Shown one piece after another: positions 15,994 through 26,469 of a DNA stretch of 64,000 nt. A model generated the notes under the pieces. The model ran no database searches. It was not told the origin of the DNA and saw only the letters and a program-made list of their open reading frames with translations. Position 1 is the stretch's first letter. Each line of letters opens with the position of its first letter. A program made the position numbers and the translations under genes. Source of the stretch: Lentzea jiangxiensis (GTDB lineage Bacteria; Actinomycetota; Actinomycetes; Mycobacteriales; Pseudonocardiaceae); NCBI RefSeq assembly GCF_900104175.1, contig NZ_FNIX01000010.1, positions 1 to 64,000 of the forward strand, read 5' to 3'.

Positions 15994-16078
15994 AGTCTTG
16001 CCTTCCACGAACCAGCAACAACCCGCTGATTGTTGCTCCCCGCGCCCTCCAATGCACGCAAAATCCACTCGAACGTGG

Positions 16079-16660
16079 TCACGACTCGGAGTACAGGCCC
16101 GTTTTGGCGATGTACTGGACCACCCCGTCCGGAACGAGGTACCAGACGGGCTGGCCCGAAGCAGTCCGGTCGCGGCACCCGGTCGAGGAGATCGCCATGG
16201 CCGGGACCTCGACGAGCGACACCGAGCCGGGCGGCAGGTGCCGGTCGTTCAGCGTGTAACCCGGACGGGTGACTCCGATGAAGTGGGCGAGCTCGAACGC
16301 GTCCGCGGCGCGCTTCCACGACAGGATCTGCTCCAGCGCGTCGGCACCGGTGATGAAGAACAGCTCGGCGTCCGGGTACTGCTTCCTGAGGTCCGTGAGC
16401 GTGTCCACGGTGTACGTGGGGCCCTCGCGGTCGATGTCGACCCTGCTGACCGAGAACCGGGGGTTGGACGCCGTGGCGATGACCGTCATCAGGTACCGGT
16501 CTTCGGCGGGCGAGACCTCCCGCGACGCCTTCTGCCAGGGCTGACCCGTCGGGACGAAGATCACGCGGTCCAGGTCGAACCTGGCCTGCACCTCACTGGC
16601 GGCGACGAGGTGACCGTGGTGGATGGGGTCGAACGTGCCACCCATGACGCCGATGCGCAT
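16079..16660 (-). CDS. nadD: nicotinate-nucleotide adenylyltransferase
   Basis: The 193-residue enzyme begins [19 protein letters not shown], containing the GGTFDP loop and the HxGH nucleotidyltransferase motif at about 14-17. Near the C-terminus ISSTGCRDR stands where the family ISST(x)IR motif lies. It makes nicotinate adenine dinucleotide from NaMN and ATP in NAD synthesis. A Cys occupies the variable position of that motif. The gene begins the nadD-rsfS cluster. Confidence 0.96.
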   Translation of the reverse strand: MRIGVMGGTFDPIHHGHLVAASEVQARFDLDRVIFVPTGQPWQKASREVSPAEDRYLMTVIATASNPRFSVSRVDIDREGPTYTVDTLTDLRKQYPDAELFFITGADALEQILSWKRAADAFELAHFIGVTRPGYTLNDRHLPPGSVSLVEVPAMAISSTGCRDRTASGQPVWYLVPDGVVQYIAKTGLYSES

Positions 16661-16674
16661 CGAGACAGCGTAGA

Positions 16675-16755
16675 CCGGCGCCGAGCCGCTCCCGAGACTC
16701 GGCGCCGGTCGTGCTGATCACACCGCACGGCCCAGGGGGAGGACGGGCCGTGCGG
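16675..16755 (-). terminator. two tandem hairpins between P450 and nadD
   Basis: One 11-bp stem pairs 16675-16685 with 16698-16708. A second 11-bp stem pairs 16723-16733 with 16745-16755. Both lie downstream of the P450 stop and upstream of nadD and probably end P450 transcription. The remaining bases of this gap show nothing else. Confidence 0.6.
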
Positions 16756-16841
16756 GTCGCGGCCCACCCCGAAGCAGAGCCGCGCGCACTGGAGGAACGC
16801 GCGGGCCGCTCCCCCATTACGCGGTCAGCCCAAGATTTTTC

Positions 16842-18011
16842 TCACCACGCGACGACGAGCTTCACCGGCCCTCTGACCAGGGAACCCTTGCGGAACTCGA
16901 CGGGTTCTTCGAGCCGCAGGCCGGGCATTCGGCGCAGCAGCGCGCCCAGTGCCACCTGCAGTTCCATCCTGGCGAGCTGCGCACCGAGGCAGAAGTGGAT
17001 GCCGTGCCCGAACTGCAGGTGCTGGCCGACCTCGCGCTCCAGGTCCAGTTCTGCGCCGTCCGGGTAGACCGACTCGTCGTGGTTCGCCGACGACACGACC
17101 ACCAGCACGGCATCGCCTTCCTTCACCAGCGCGTTGCCGACCTGCACGTCCTCGGTGGCGATGCGGGTGAAGCCGGCGCCGCTGCCCAGCGGGACGAACC
17201 GCAGCAGTTCCTCGATGGCGTTCGGCAGCTTCTCCGGATGTTCGCGGAGGCTCTTCATGGCGTCTGGATGGTCGAACAGCGTGATGACGCTGTTCGCGAG
17301 CATGTTCGCCGTCGTCTCGTGTCCCGCCACGAGCAGCGTGATGCCGAAGCGGACGAGTTCGTCCTCGCTCAGTCTGTCGTCGTTGTCCCGTGCGGCGACG
17401 AGCGCGCCCATCAGGTCGTCTGTGGGGTGTGCGCGGCGTATGGCGACGAGTTCGGTGAAGTAGGCGTGCAGCTTCATCAAGCCGTGCATCGCCTGTTCGG
17501 GCGTGTACCCGCCGACTGTGGACAGGACCTGGTTCGACCACGTGCGGAAGTCGTCGCGGTCCTCGAACGGCACCCCGAGCAGCTCGCAGATGATGGTGAT
17601 CGGGAACGGCATGGTGAAGCCCTCGACCAGGTCACCGGGGTTGTCCAGGCGGTCGAGCAGCTCGTCGGTGATCTGCTGGGCACGTGGCCGCAACTCCTCG
17701 ACCCGGCGGACCGTGAACGCCTTCGACACCAAGCGGCGCATGCGCGCGTGGTCCGCGCCGTCGTGCGTGAGGATCGATTCGCCCGGTGCGATGAGCGGCT
17801 GCATCCTCGGCACGTCCCGGTTGACGGTCCGCGCGCGGCTGAACCGCGGATCGCCGAGAACGAACTTCGTCTCTTCGTAGGACGTGACGAGCCAACCCTC
17901 GCCGCCGTAGGGGAACGTCACGCGCGAGACGGGCTCGTCACGCCGTAGCCGTTCATACGTCGGATCGAGGGTCAAGCCGTCGGGTTCGGAGAACGGGTAG
18001 GTGGGAGCCAT
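16842..18011 (-). CDS. cytochrome P450 (bacterial class I, CYP107-like)
   Basis: A 389-residue soluble P450. The I-helix oxygen motif is AGHETT, the K-helix ExxR is EELLR, and the heme loop is FGHGIHFCLGAQLAR with the cysteine ligand. No ferredoxin or reductase gene is near. The CYP107-type assignment is by general resemblance only. It starts 16 bases after the proA stop on the same strand, so it may ride on the proA transcript, although no link between P450 chemistry and proline is evident. Confidence 0.92.
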   Translation of the reverse strand: MAPTYPFSEPDGLTLDPTYERLRRDEPVSRVTFPYGGEGWLVTSYEETKFVLGDPRFSRARTVNRDVPRMQPLIAPGESILTHDGADHARMRRLVSKAFTVRRVEELRPRAQQITDELLDRLDNPGDLVEGFTMPFPITIICELLGVPFEDRDDFRTWSNQVLSTVGGYTPEQAMHGLMKLHAYFTELVAIRRAHPTDDLMGALVAARDNDDRLSEDELVRFGITLLVAGHETTANMLANSVITLFDHPDAMKSLREHPEKLPNAIEELLRFVPLGSGAGFTRIATEDVQVGNALVKEGDAVLVVVSSANHDESVYPDGAELDLEREVGQHLQFGHGIHFCLGAQLARMELQVALGALLRRMPGLRLEEPVEFRKGSLVRGPVKLVVAW

Positions 18012-18027
18012 GTCTCCGAAGCTAGAG

Positions 18028-19293
18028 CTACGCCTTCGGGCGTGTGTGCCCTTCGCCCCACACGACCCATTTAGAGGACGTCAGCTCTGTCAGGCCCATC
18101 GGACCGCGGGCGTGCAGCTTCTGCGTGGAGATGCCGATCTCCGCGCCCATGCCGAACTCCGCGCCGTCGGTGAAGGCCGTGGAGGCGTTCACGAACACCG
18201 CCGCCGCGTCCACACGGGCCGTGAACCTGCGTGCCGCCGCCACGTCGCTCGTGACGATGGCCTCGCTGTGACCGGAGCCGTACGTCGCGATGTGCTGCAC
18301 GGCCTCGTCGAGCGAGTCGACGACCTTCGCGGCGATGTCGAGGCTGAGGTACTCGGTGCCCCAGTCGTCGTCGGTCGCGCCGAGGACGTCGGGCTGCCGG
18401 GCGAACTGCTCGTCGCCGTGGATGGTGACGCTCTCCTGCTGCAGCGCCTTGGTGATGCGCGGGACGAACTCGTCCGCCACGTCCTTGTGCACCAGGAGGG
18501 ACTCGGCCGCGTTGCACACGCTCGTGCGGCGCGTCTTGGCGTTGAGGACGATCGACTCGGCCATGTCGAGGTCGGCGTGCGAGTCCACGTAGACGTGGCA
18601 GTTGCCGACGCCGGTCTCGATCGTGGGAACGGTCGCCTGCTCGACAACGGCGTTGATCAGGCCCGAGCCGCCGCGCGGGATGACCAGGTCGACCAGGCCG
18701 CGGGCGGTGATGAGGTGGGTGACGGACGCGCGGTCGTGGCACGGCAGCAGCTGCACCGAGTCGGCCGGCAGGTTCACGCTTTCGAGTGCATCGCGCAGGA
18801 CGCCGACGAGCGTGGTGTTGGAGTTCTCGGCGGTCGAGGAACCGCGCAGCAGGGCGGCGTTGCCCGACTTCAGCGCGAGGCCGGCGGCGTCGACCGTGAC
18901 GTTCGGGCGACCTTCGTAGACCATGCCGACGACGCCCATCGGGACGCGGACCTGCTTGAGCTCGAGGCCGTTCGGGAGGATGCCGCCGGTGATCACCTGA
19001 CCGACCGGGTCCGGCAGTCCCGCCACGGTTTCCAGGCCGGTCGCGACGCCGTCGACGCGCGCCTCGGTGAGGGTGAGGCGGTCGAGGATGTTGTCCGGGA
19101 GACCCGCTGCCTTGCCCGCGTCGAGGTCCTTCCGGTTGGCCTTGAGGATCTCCGGCGTGCGCTTGCGGAGCGCGGCGGCCATCTCCAGGAGCGCGGTGTC
19201 CTTGCGCTCGCGGGTGGCGAGGACGAGTTCGTCGGCGGCGACGCGGGCGCGGCGAGCTGCTGCGTGTACCTGGTCGCGCAGGTCATCAGTCAC
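18028..19293 (-). CDS. proA: gamma-glutamyl phosphate reductase
   Basis: The 421-residue enzyme reduces glutamyl-5-phosphate to the semialdehyde in proline synthesis. It shows the aldehyde-dehydrogenase fold with the catalytic cysteine in [10 protein letters not shown], the NADP region VPRGGSGL-type loop, and the conserved [14 protein letters not shown] end. GTG 19293 is the start that gives the standard length. It is separated from proB by about 7.5 kb of other genes, unlike the usual adjacent pair. It diverges from recQ across 63 bases. Confidence 0.96.
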   Translation of the reverse strand: MTDDLRDQVHAAARRARVAADELVLATRERKDTALLEMAAALRKRTPEILKANRKDLDAGKAAGLPDNILDRLTLTEARVDGVATGLETVAGLPDPVGQVITGGILPNGLELKQVRVPMGVVGMVYEGRPNVTVDAAGLALKSGNAALLRGSSTAENSNTTLVGVLRDALESVNLPADSVQLLPCHDRASVTHLITARGLVDLVIPRGGSGLINAVVEQATVPTIETGVGNCHVYVDSHADLDMAESIVLNAKTRRTSVCNAAESLLVHKDVADEFVPRITKALQQESVTIHGDEQFARQPDVLGATDDDWGTEYLSLDIAAKVVDSLDEAVQHIATYGSGHSEAIVTSDVAAARRFTARVDAAAVFVNASTAFTDGAEFGMGAEIGISTQKLHARGPMGLTELTSSKWVVWGEGHTRPKA

Positions 19294-19356
19294 GCTGCAC
19301 AGCTTACGACCTGCGACAATCACAATTGTCAGAGTGGCCTGGCAAGCTTGCTCCCC

Positions 19357-21441
19357 ATGGACGACATGGCGTTGCGAGAACTGGCGGAGGAACGGCTGCG
19401 GGCGCTGGCGGGCCCGAAGGCCGTGCTGCGCGAGGACCAGTGGACGGCGATCCACACCCTCGTGGCGCGGCGCCGCAGAGCTCTCGTCGTCCAGCGCACC
19501 GGCTGGGGCAAGTCGGCGGTGTACTTCATCGCGACGGCGCTGCTGCGTCAGCTCGGTGAGGGGCCCACGGTCATCGTGTCGCCGTTGCTCGCGTTGATGC
19601 GCAACCAGGTCGACGCCGCGGCGAGGGCCGGTGTGCACGCGGTGACGATCAACTCGGCGAACACCGACGAGTGGGACGCCGTGCAGGAGCAGGTCGCCGC
19701 GGGCGAGGTCGACGTGCTGCTGGTGAGTCCGGAACGCCTGAACAACCCCGACTTCCGCGATTCGGTGCTGCCCTCGTTGACGGCGTCCGCGGGCATGCTG
19801 GTCGTCGACGAGGCGCATTGCATCTCGGACTGGGGGCACGACTTCCGGCCCGACTACCGCCGGCTGCGGACGTTGCTGACGGAGCTGCCGCCGGGGGTGC
19901 CGGTGCTGGCGACCACGGCGACGGCCAACAACAGGGTGGTCCACGACGTCACCGAGCAGCTGGGGCTCGGCGCCGACGAGGGCACGCTGGTGCTGCGCGG
20001 ACCGCTCGACCGGGACAGCCTGCGCCTGTCGGTCGCGCTGCTGCCGACCGCGGAGGCACGGCTCGGGTGGCTGGCCGAGCAGCTCGGCCGCATGCCCGGT
20101 TCCGGGATCATCTACACGCTGACCGTGGCCGCGGCGGACGACATCGCGGCGTTCCTCGCCTCGCGCGGGTTCGCGGTGGCGGCGTACTCGGGCAAGACCG
20201 AGCCGGCCGAGCGGGAGCGGGCCGAGCAGGACCTGCTCGAGAACCGGGTCAAGGCGCTCGTCGCCACCTCGGCGCTCGGCATGGGGTTCGACAAGCCGGA
20301 CCTGGGGTTCGTCGTTCACGTCGGCGCCCCGTCGTCCCCCATCGCCTACTACCAGCAGATCGGCCGGGCCGGCCGCGGCGTCGAGCGGGCCGAGGTGGTC
20401 CTGCTGCCGGGTCACGAGGACCGCGACATCTGGGCGTACTTCGCGTCGCTGGCGTTCCCGCCGGAGGTCATGGTGCGCCAGGTGCTGTCGGCTCTCGACG
20501 GTGCCGGCAGGCCGCTCTCGACGGCGGCGCTGGAGCCGCTGGTCGAGCTGTCGCGCGGCCGGCTCGAGGTGGTGCTGAAGGTCCTGGACGTCGACGGCGC
20601 GGTCCGGCGCGTGCGCGGGGGCTGGGAGTCGACCGGGCGGCCGTGGGAGTACGACGGCGAGCGGTACGCGCGCATCGCCGAGGCGCGCAGGGCCGAGCAG
20701 CAGGTGATGATCGACTACCTGCGGACCGGCTCCTGCCGGATGAAGTTCCTGCAGGACCAGCTGGACGACCCGACCTCGCACGAGTGCGGGCGTTGCGACA
20801 ACTGCACCGGCGAGCGGCTGTCGGTCGAGGTGTCGGACACGGCGGCGAGCGCGGCTCGGGAACGGTTGCTGCGTCCGGGCCTCGACGTGGCGCCGCGCAA
20901 GATGTGGCCGACGGGCATGAACGCGATCGGCGTTCCGCTGTCCGGCAAGATCCCCGCGACCGAGGTGGCGGCCACGGGCAGAGCGCTCGGCCGGCTCACC
21001 GACATCGGCTGGGGCAACCGGTTGCGCGACCTGCTGGCCGACGGGAACGACCGCGAGATCCCGGACGACGTGTTCGCGGCGTGCGTGAAGGTGCTGACGG
21101 CGTGGGGCTGGGACGAACGCCCGGTCGGCGTGGTCGCGGTCGGCTCGCGCAGGCGACCGCAGCTGGTCGGCAGCTTCGGGCGGAAGATCGCGGAGATCGG
21201 CCGGCTGCCGTTCCTGGGCACCGTGTGGCTCGGCGAGTCGAAGCACCGGGCCAACAGCGCCCAGCGGCTGGCCGGGCTCGTGCGGGCGGCCGAGACGCCT
21301 GACGTGTCCGGTGTGGACGGTCCGGTTCTGCTGGTGGACGACCACATCGACACCGGGTGGACGATGACGGTCGCGGCTCGGGTGCTCAGGAAGGAGGGAG
21401 TTCCCGCCGTGCTGCCGTTCGCGCTGGCGGTGACGAACTGA
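19357..21441 (+). CDS. RecQ-family helicase with C-terminal phosphoribosyltransferase-like domain
   Basis: A 694-residue protein. Helicase motifs: Walker A RTGWGKS (about 47-53), DEAH box with [12 protein letters not shown] (151-165), motif [10 protein letters not shown], and the RecQ zinc cluster ending CGRCDNC (477-483). After about 510 the usual HRDC is not recognisable. Instead a region ends with [13 protein letters not shown] (658-670), which matches the PRPP loop of type I phosphoribosyltransferases. This is a helicase fused to a PRTase-like domain. The ATG at 19357 is used because the longer frame runs antisense through proA. No partner gene is obvious. Confidence 0.88.
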   Translation: MDDMALRELAEERLRALAGPKAVLREDQWTAIHTLVARRRRALVVQRTGWGKSAVYFIATALLRQLGEGPTVIVSPLLALMRNQVDAAARAGVHAVTINSANTDEWDAVQEQVAAGEVDVLLVSPERLNNPDFRDSVLPSLTASAGMLVVDEAHCISDWGHDFRPDYRRLRTLLTELPPGVPVLATTATANNRVVHDVTEQLGLGADEGTLVLRGPLDRDSLRLSVALLPTAEARLGWLAEQLGRMPGSGIIYTLTVAAADDIAAFLASRGFAVAAYSGKTEPAERERAEQDLLENRVKALVATSALGMGFDKPDLGFVVHVGAPSSPIAYYQQIGRAGRGVERAEVVLLPGHEDRDIWAYFASLAFPPEVMVRQVLSALDGAGRPLSTAALEPLVELSRGRLEVVLKVLDVDGAVRRVRGGWESTGRPWEYDGERYARIAEARRAEQQVMIDYLRTGSCRMKFLQDQLDDPTSHECGRCDNCTGERLSVEVSDTAASAARERLLRPGLDVAPRKMWPTGMNAIGVPLSGKIPATEVAATGRALGRLTDIGWGNRLRDLLADGNDREIPDDVFAACVKVLTAWGWDERPVGVVAVGSRRRPQLVGSFGRKIAEIGRLPFLGTVWLGESKHRANSAQRLAGLVRAAETPDVSGVDGPVLLVDDHIDTGWTMTVAARVLRKEGVPAVLPFALAVTN

Positions 21442-21487
21442 TCCCGGCTTGTCCTGACCGGAGGCGGGCGAGACGCTTCCGCCCAGG

Positions 21488-21652
21488 GTGCCCCCGGAAC
21501 CCGCGCCGCCCCGGCGCAGGCCATGGCTGCGGATGCTTGCCGCGGTGGTGACCGGCGAGCCGTGGCAGGAGCGCCCGCAGCTGTTCACCGTGCTCTCGTG
21601 GCGGGAACTGGCGGTGGCGCACCGACGCGGTGTGGCACTGTCTTCGGCATGA
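21488..21652 (+). CDS. possible 54-residue micro-ORF coupled to P450
   Basis: A GTG-started frame of 54 codons ([16 protein letters not shown] and on, ending RRGVALSSA) ends in a TGA that shares ATGA with the P450 start at 21649. Its third codon positions are mostly G or C, as in real genes here. I recognise no family, and it is not the missing start of the P450. It may be a small coupled protein or only a leader peptide. The ribosome site upstream is weak. Confidence 0.38.
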   Translation: MPPEPAPPRRRPWLRMLAAVVTGEPWQERPQLFTVLSWRELAVAHRRGVALSSA

Positions 21653-22833
21653 CTGCGGAAGTCGTGCGGTTCCGGCAGGCCGACCTCCTCGCCGGTCTGC
21701 ACCGGCGGTTCGGGCCGGTCGTGCGGACGGGTCCGTACACCTACCTCCTCGGGGCCGAGGCGAACCGGTTCGTGTTCGCGCACTCCGAGCTGTTCGAGGT
21801 GGAGCGGGCGTTCCAGTCGCTGGTGCCGGTGGACGGACCCACGTCGTTGATCGTGAGCGACGGCGAGGACCACAAGCGGCGGCGCGGGTTCGTACAACCC
21901 GCGTTGGCGCATCGGCGGATCGCCGGCCATGTGCCGGTGATGCGGGCCAACGCCGAGGCTGTGCTCGACGCGTGGCGGCCGGGTGACGTGGTCGACGTCT
22001 ACCAGGAGTTCCGGCGCGCGGTCCGGCGCAGCACGATCCACGCGCTGTTCGGCGAGGAGCTGGCGCGGGACTCGGACTTCTTCGGGGCGCACCTGCAGGT
22101 GCTGATCAACCTGGTCGACCGCAACCCCGCTGTCGTGACGGTGCTCCGGCGGACGAAGGCGCCGGCTTGGCGTGACGCGATGCGGGCGCGCAGGGCCGTG
22201 GACGCGCGGGTGTACCAGGCGATCGAGGAGACACGTCAGGGCAAGACGGCCGGTGATGTGCTCACCTCCCTCGTGCAGGGCGACGGGTTGAGCGATCTGG
22301 AGGTCCGCGACCAGGTCGTCACACTGATCGCCGCCGGATATGAGACGACCAGTGCCGCTATGGCATGGGCGGTGTTCAACCTGTTGCGGCACAACGGAGT
22401 TTGGGAGCGCGCGCAGGAAGACGACGGCTACCTGGCCAACGTCGTCAACGAGACGCTCCGGCTGTACCCACCGGCGGTGGTGTCGGCCAGGGTGGCGGCG
22501 CAACCGTTCGAGTTCGCCGGTAAGAAGATCAAGCAGGGCGCGTTCCTGTTGTACAGCCCGTACGTCACGCATCGGCTGGAAGAGATCTATCGGGATCCGT
22601 TGCGGTTCGACCCCGATCGCTGGGAGACCAAGCCGGCGCCGCACGAGTTCCTGCCGTTCGGTGGCGGCCCGCACCGGTGCATCGGCGCCGGGCTCGCCAC
22701 CACCTCGCTCACGGTGATGCTGAAGGCGTTGCTGCAGAGGCCGAAGCCGGAGCTGCTCCCCCAGCGCATCACGCCGACCAGCGTCGCCGCGATGCGTCCC
22801 AAGCGGGGCCTCAGAGTCCGAGCAGCAGGGTGA
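21649..22833 (+). CDS. cytochrome P450 (CYP4/CYP102-like heme domain)
   Basis: A 394-residue P450 with I-helix AGYETTS, ExxR NETLRLYP, and heme loop [17 protein letters not shown]. The heme loop and ETLRLYPP wording resemble the CYP102/CYP4-like branch that hydroxylates fatty acids more than the CYP107 type seen at 16842. N-terminus [21 protein letters not shown] is complete, so the start at 21649 is good. It overlaps the stop of a 54-codon frame upstream and converges on the DUF1772 gene with a 23-base overlap. No redox partner is nearby. Confidence 0.91.
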   Translation: MTAEVVRFRQADLLAGLHRRFGPVVRTGPYTYLLGAEANRFVFAHSELFEVERAFQSLVPVDGPTSLIVSDGEDHKRRRGFVQPALAHRRIAGHVPVMRANAEAVLDAWRPGDVVDVYQEFRRAVRRSTIHALFGEELARDSDFFGAHLQVLINLVDRNPAVVTVLRRTKAPAWRDAMRARRAVDARVYQAIEETRQGKTAGDVLTSLVQGDGLSDLEVRDQVVTLIAAGYETTSAAMAWAVFNLLRHNGVWERAQEDDGYLANVVNETLRLYPPAVVSARVAAQPFEFAGKKIKQGAFLLYSPYVTHRLEEIYRDPLRFDPDRWETKPAPHEFLPFGGGPHRCIGAGLATTSLTVMLKALLQRPKPELLPQRITPTSVAAMRPKRGLRVRAAG

Positions 22834-23221
22834 CGGCCGAGGCGGTGCAGGCGACGGCGCGCAGGTGGTTCCAGAGCGTCCACCGCCTCAGGTACGCGAG
22901 CCAGTAGGCGTCGTCGGCCTGGTCGAGACGGTTGTTCATCGGCACGTTGATGACGACTGTCACCAGGAAGCAGCCAACGGCGTAGAGAAGGCCACCGACG
23001 GCCCGGCCCCGGAACACCTCGCCGGCGCACAGGACCAGGGTGCCGACGAACAGCAGCAGGAACACCGGGTTCTGGATGCGGGCGTTGATCCGCCGCATCG
23101 CGGTGCGGGCGTCAGCCGACGAAAGGTCCGCGAGGCCCGGCATGACGGCGACGGAGAAGGCGAAGAACACCCCGGCCATCAGCCCGGTGGCGATGACCGT
23201 GATCAGCGTGAATGTCCCCAT
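22811..23221 (-). CDS. DUF1772 family membrane protein
   Basis: The 136-residue protein has four predicted membrane helices and the pattern [19 protein letters not shown] with later [11 protein letters not shown], typical of DUF1772 (related to anthrone oxygenase-like proteins). Function of the family in bacteria is not established. It diverges from the AraC regulator gene at 23304, a frequent pairing in which the regulator controls the neighbour. Confidence 0.85.
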   Translation of the reverse strand: MGTFTLITVIATGLMAGVFFAFSVAVMPGLADLSSADARTAMRRINARIQNPVFLLLFVGTLVLCAGEVFRGRAVGGLLYAVGCFLVTVVINVPMNNRLDQADDAYWLAYLRRWTLWNHLRAVACTASAVTLLLGL

Positions 23222-23303
23222 GCGGGTAACTCTGCACCGCCGACATCAGACTCTCAATGACAATTCATCGCGCGGACTTGCTCGTTCGTCCAGAATCAAC
23301 GGC

Positions 23304-24203
23304 ATGACGGACGCACTGGGCGAAGCGCTGCACCTGTTGAGGATGTCCGGCACCTTCTACTGCCGCAACGAGCTCACCGCGCCGTGGGGCGTGACGATGC
23401 CCGACATGGCGGACTGCCTGTGGTTCCACGTGCTGACCAGCGGCCGGTGCGACGTCGAGGTGGACGTCCAGGTCATCCCGCTCGAACCCGGCGACGTGCT
23501 GCTCGTCCCCGGCGGCCAGCGCCACCGGCTGTTCCACGGCGAGGCGGAGTCGCCGGTCGTCACGACGCTGCCGCACGAGTTCGAGACCGAGAACTACGCG
23601 GTCCTGCGCCACGGTGGCGGCGGCGCGGTGACGCACCTCGTGTGCGGCGCGGTCCGCTTCGACCACCCGGCCGCCAAACACCTCGTCACCGTCCTGCCGA
23701 ACGTGCTGCACGTGCGGCAGGCCGACGACATGCGCGCCACGATCGACCTCATGGCCGCCGAGGCGAAGGCCGTGCGGCCCGGCGGCGAAGCGGTCATCAC
23801 CCGGCTCGCGGACGTCCTGGTGATCCAGACGATCCGCTCGTGGCTCGCCACCGATCCGGCCGCGCGCACCGGGTGGCTGGGAGCGTTGCAGGACAGGCAG
23901 ATCGGGCAGGCGCTCGCGCTGATCCACCGCGACCCCGCGCAGCCGTGGACCGTCGAACGCCTCGCGCACCGGGCGGCCATGTCGCGGTCGGCGTTCGCGG
24001 CGCGGTTCACCGAGCTCGTCGGTGAACCGGCCATGCGGTACGTCACGCGGTGGCGCATGCACGTGGCGATGAACCGCCTCAAAGACCGTGACAGCACCGT
24101 CAGCGAGATCGCCCGAAGCCTCGGTTACGAGTCGGAGGCGGCGTTCAGCCGGGCGTTCAAGCGGATCGTCGGGGTGTCACCCGGTCAGGCGCGGGCGGGC
24201 TGA
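23304..24203 (+). CDS. AraC family transcriptional regulator with cupin domain
   Basis: A 299-residue regulator. The N-terminal cupin-like sensor includes PLEPGDVLLVPGGQRH, and the C-terminal half holds two helix-turn-helix motifs of AraC type ending SEIARSLGYESEAAFSRAFKR and GVSPGQAR. It probably senses a small ligand and regulates the divergent DUF1772 gene across the 82-base gap. Its 3' end overlaps the VOC gene by 19 bases on the other strand. Confidence 0.93.
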   Translation: MTDALGEALHLLRMSGTFYCRNELTAPWGVTMPDMADCLWFHVLTSGRCDVEVDVQVIPLEPGDVLLVPGGQRHRLFHGEAESPVVTTLPHEFETENYAVLRHGGGGAVTHLVCGAVRFDHPAAKHLVTVLPNVLHVRQADDMRATIDLMAAEAKAVRPGGEAVITRLADVLVIQTIRSWLATDPAARTGWLGALQDRQIGQALALIHRDPAQPWTVERLAHRAAMSRSAFAARFTELVGEPAMRYVTRWRMHVAMNRLKDRDSTVSEIARSLGYESEAAFSRAFKRIVGVSPGQARAG

Positions 24204-24568
24204 AGCAGGTCCCAGCGGTTGCCGTAGAGGTCCTCGAACACGGCCACACGACCGTAGACCTCGTCGCGTGGCTCCTCCCGGAAGTGCACGCCGTACGCGG
24301 TCATGCGGGCGTGGTCGCGGTCGAAGTCGTCGGTGTTCAGGAAGAACCCGACGCGGCCACCGGTCTGGTCGCCCACTCGCGCCTGCTGCTGACCTGTGTC
24401 CGCCCGGGCCAGCAACAACGACGTCCCCTCCCCCGCCGACACCACGACCCAGCGCTTGTCGCCCTGCGGAATGTCCTCGACCAGCGTGAACCCGAGTCCT
24501 TCCACGTAGAAGCGGATCGCCTCGTCGTAGTCGCGGACCACCAGCGTCACCAACCCAATTGATCGCAC
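24185..24568 (-). CDS. VOC family (glyoxalase/bleomycin resistance-like) protein
   Basis: A 127-residue protein with the paired beta-alpha-beta-beta-beta fold of the vicinal oxygen chelate family. It begins SIGLVTLVVRDYDEAIRFYV and ends EDLYGNRWDLLQP. Substrate unknown. GTG 24568 is the start that fits the fold; the extended frame adds unrelated residues. It faces away from the hydrolase gene at 24607. Confidence 0.86.
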   Translation of the reverse strand: MRSIGLVTLVVRDYDEAIRFYVEGLGFTLVEDIPQGDKRWVVVSAGEGTSLLLARADTGQQQARVGDQTGGRVGFFLNTDDFDRDHARMTAYGVHFREEPRDEVYGRVAVFEDLYGNRWDLLQPARA

Positions 24569-24606
24569 GGCGACGAGTATCGACGACGAGAGAGGTCTAC
24601 CCGCAC

Positions 24607-25191
24607 ATGGCTGACTCACTCGTGCTCCTGCACCCCGGCGGCGCGGACCCGTCCGCGTTCGGACCGCAGTTCGACGCTCTCGCCGATTTCACCCTGCACG
24701 CACCGCACCGGACGAACCAGGCCACCCAGGACCACGCGGAGATGGCACACGAGACCGTCGAGTTCCTCGACCGCACCGGGCCTGCTCACCTGCTCGGCTG
24801 CAGCGACGGCGCCACGATCGCGCTTCTCACCGCCGTGCTCAGACCTGATCTCGTGCGACGGCTCGTGGTCGTGTGCGGCGTCTACCACCACAGCGGCTGG
24901 GACCCGGCCACGGAGCTGACGCCGATGCACCGCCGTTCGCCCGCGCTGACCGGGACAGATCTCGGAAGACTGCCGAACCGCACGCTGGTCATGATCGGCG
25001 ACGACGACGAAGTCACGCTGGAGCACGCCACGGCCATGTACCGGGCGCTGCCGAATGCCGAACTGGCGGTCGTCCCGGGCACGTCACACGGGCTGCTGCA
25101 CGAGAAACCCGCGCTGTGCAACGCGATGATCGTCGACTTCCTGTCCAACGACCCAGTCGAGACGTACGCACCGATTCGTCGCCGTATGTGA
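24607..25191 (+). CDS. alpha/beta hydrolase
   Basis: A compact 194-residue hydrolase. The nucleophile elbow is GCSDG in HLLGCSDGATIALL, the acid lies in IGDDDEVT, and the histidine in GTSHGLLHE, giving a complete Ser-Asp-His triad. It starts at ATG 24607 and lies 12 bases before the transporter gene, so the two may be co-expressed. Short length suggests a lid-less esterase; substrate unknown. Confidence 0.88.
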   Translation: MADSLVLLHPGGADPSAFGPQFDALADFTLHAPHRTNQATQDHAEMAHETVEFLDRTGPAHLLGCSDGATIALLTAVLRPDLVRRLVVVCGVYHHSGWDPATELTPMHRRSPALTGTDLGRLPNRTLVMIGDDDEVTLEHATAMYRALPNAELAVVPGTSHGLLHEKPALCNAMIVDFLSNDPVETYAPIRRRM

Positions 25192-25203
25192 TTGGCTGAC
25201 TGC

Positions 25204-26469
25204 ATGGCGGTTACCTCGGAGAAGCATCGACTGCCCGTACGCACGCTCGTCGCGTCCAGCGCCGGCAACGCCGTCGAGTGGTACGACTGGGGCATCTACA
25301 CGGCGTTCAGCATCTACTTCGCCACCCAGATCTTCCCCTCCGGCAACGAGGCCGCGGCGCTGCTGAGCACGTTCGCCACGTTCGCCCTGGCCTTCTTCTT
25401 CCGCCCGCTCGGCGGTTACCTGCTCGGCCGGTTCGCGGACCTCAGGGGCCGCCGCACCGCGATGCTGCTGACGATCGTGCTGATGTCCGGCGGCTCGGTC
25501 GTGATCGGCCTGCTGCCCACGTTCGAGCAGGTCGGGTGGCTCTCCCCGGCGCTGCTGGTGCTCGCCCGCATCGCGCAGGGCATGGCGCTCGGCGGTGAGG
25601 TGTCGAACGCGTCGGCGTACCTTGCGGAGATCGCGCCCGCCTCCCACCGCGGGCGGTACTCGTCGTTCTTCTACATCTCGACCGGCGCGGCGGTGCTGAT
25701 CGCGTCGCTGCTCGGGTTCTTCCTGTCGCGCAACCTCGACAAGGCCGCGATGGCCTCCTACGGCTGGCGCATTCCGTTCCTGATCGGCGGTGTGCTCGGT
25801 CTCATCGGACTGTGGCTGCGACGGGAGCTCAAGGAGACCGACCAGTTCGAGGAGAACAAGGCCAAGGCCGAGAGCCTGCGCAACCCGCTGCTCACGACCG
25901 TCAGGGAACATCCGAAGGCCGTCGGGCAGCTGATCGGCATCACGCTGCTCTCGACGCTGAGCTTCTACACGTTCTTCTCCGCGCTGACGCCGTTCGCAGT
26001 GAAGACCAAGGGCGCCAACGACATCGACGTGTTCCTGGCGCTGTCGATCGGCACGGTCGTGTTCATCGCACTGCAGTACCCGATGGGGTGGACGGCCGAC
26101 CGGTACGGCCGCAAACCGCAGATGCTCGTGTGGGCGGCGGCGATGGCGTTGCTGGTCGTGCCGCTGTCGACGCTGGTCAAACCCGGTCTGGCGAACCTCG
26201 TGGTCGTCTTCACCGTGGGCCTGGGGCTCTACACGGCGATCACGTCGATCGCGCCCGCGATCATGAGCGAGCTGTTCCCGACCGAGCTGCGCGGGCTCGG
26301 CATCGGCGCCTGGTACAACCTGACGGTCGCGCTGTTCGGGGGCACGGCACCGCTGGTCATCCAAGCCGTGGGCGGGACGGTGTTCTTCTGGTACGTCGCC
26401 GTCGCCGCCGTCATCACGTTCCTGGTGGTGCTCACCCTTCCGGAGACAAGGGGTGTTCCGTTGAGCTGA
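25204..26469 (+). CDS. MFS transporter, metabolite:H+ symporter (MHS) type
   Basis: A 421-residue 12-helix transporter. The opening SSAGNAVEWYDWGIYTAF is the signature of the MHS subfamily (KgtP, ShiA, ProP-like). Loop 2-3 has the MFS motif GRFADLRGRR. These symporters import dicarboxylates, shikimate, betaines or similar organic acids with protons. ATG 25204 is preferred to TTG 25192. The last 38 bases overlap the VOC gene on the minus strand. Confidence 0.93.
   Translation: MAVTSEKHRLPVRTLVASSAGNAVEWYDWGIYTAFSIYFATQIFPSGNEAAALLSTFATFALAFFFRPLGGYLLGRFADLRGRRTAMLLTIVLMSGGSVVIGLLPTFEQVGWLSPALLVLARIAQGMALGGEVSNASAYLAEIAPASHRGRYSSFFYISTGAAVLIASLLGFFLSRNLDKAAMASYGWRIPFLIGGVLGLIGLWLRRELKETDQFEENKAKAESLRNPLLTTVREHPKAVGQLIGITLLSTLSFYTFFSALTPFAVKTKGANDIDVFLALSIGTVVFIALQYPMGWTADRYGRKPQMLVWAAAMALLVVPLSTLVKPGLANLVVVFTVGLGLYTAITSIAPAIMSELFPTELRGLGIGAWYNLTVALFGGTAPLVIQAVGGTVFFWYVAVAAVITFLVVLTLPETRGVPLS

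Noticed and set aside
18028-22674. 1,548-residue minus-strand frame reaching across proA and antisense to recQ
   Set aside because: Only its C-terminal 421 residues (proA) are real; the upstream part is antisense to recQ and the P450.
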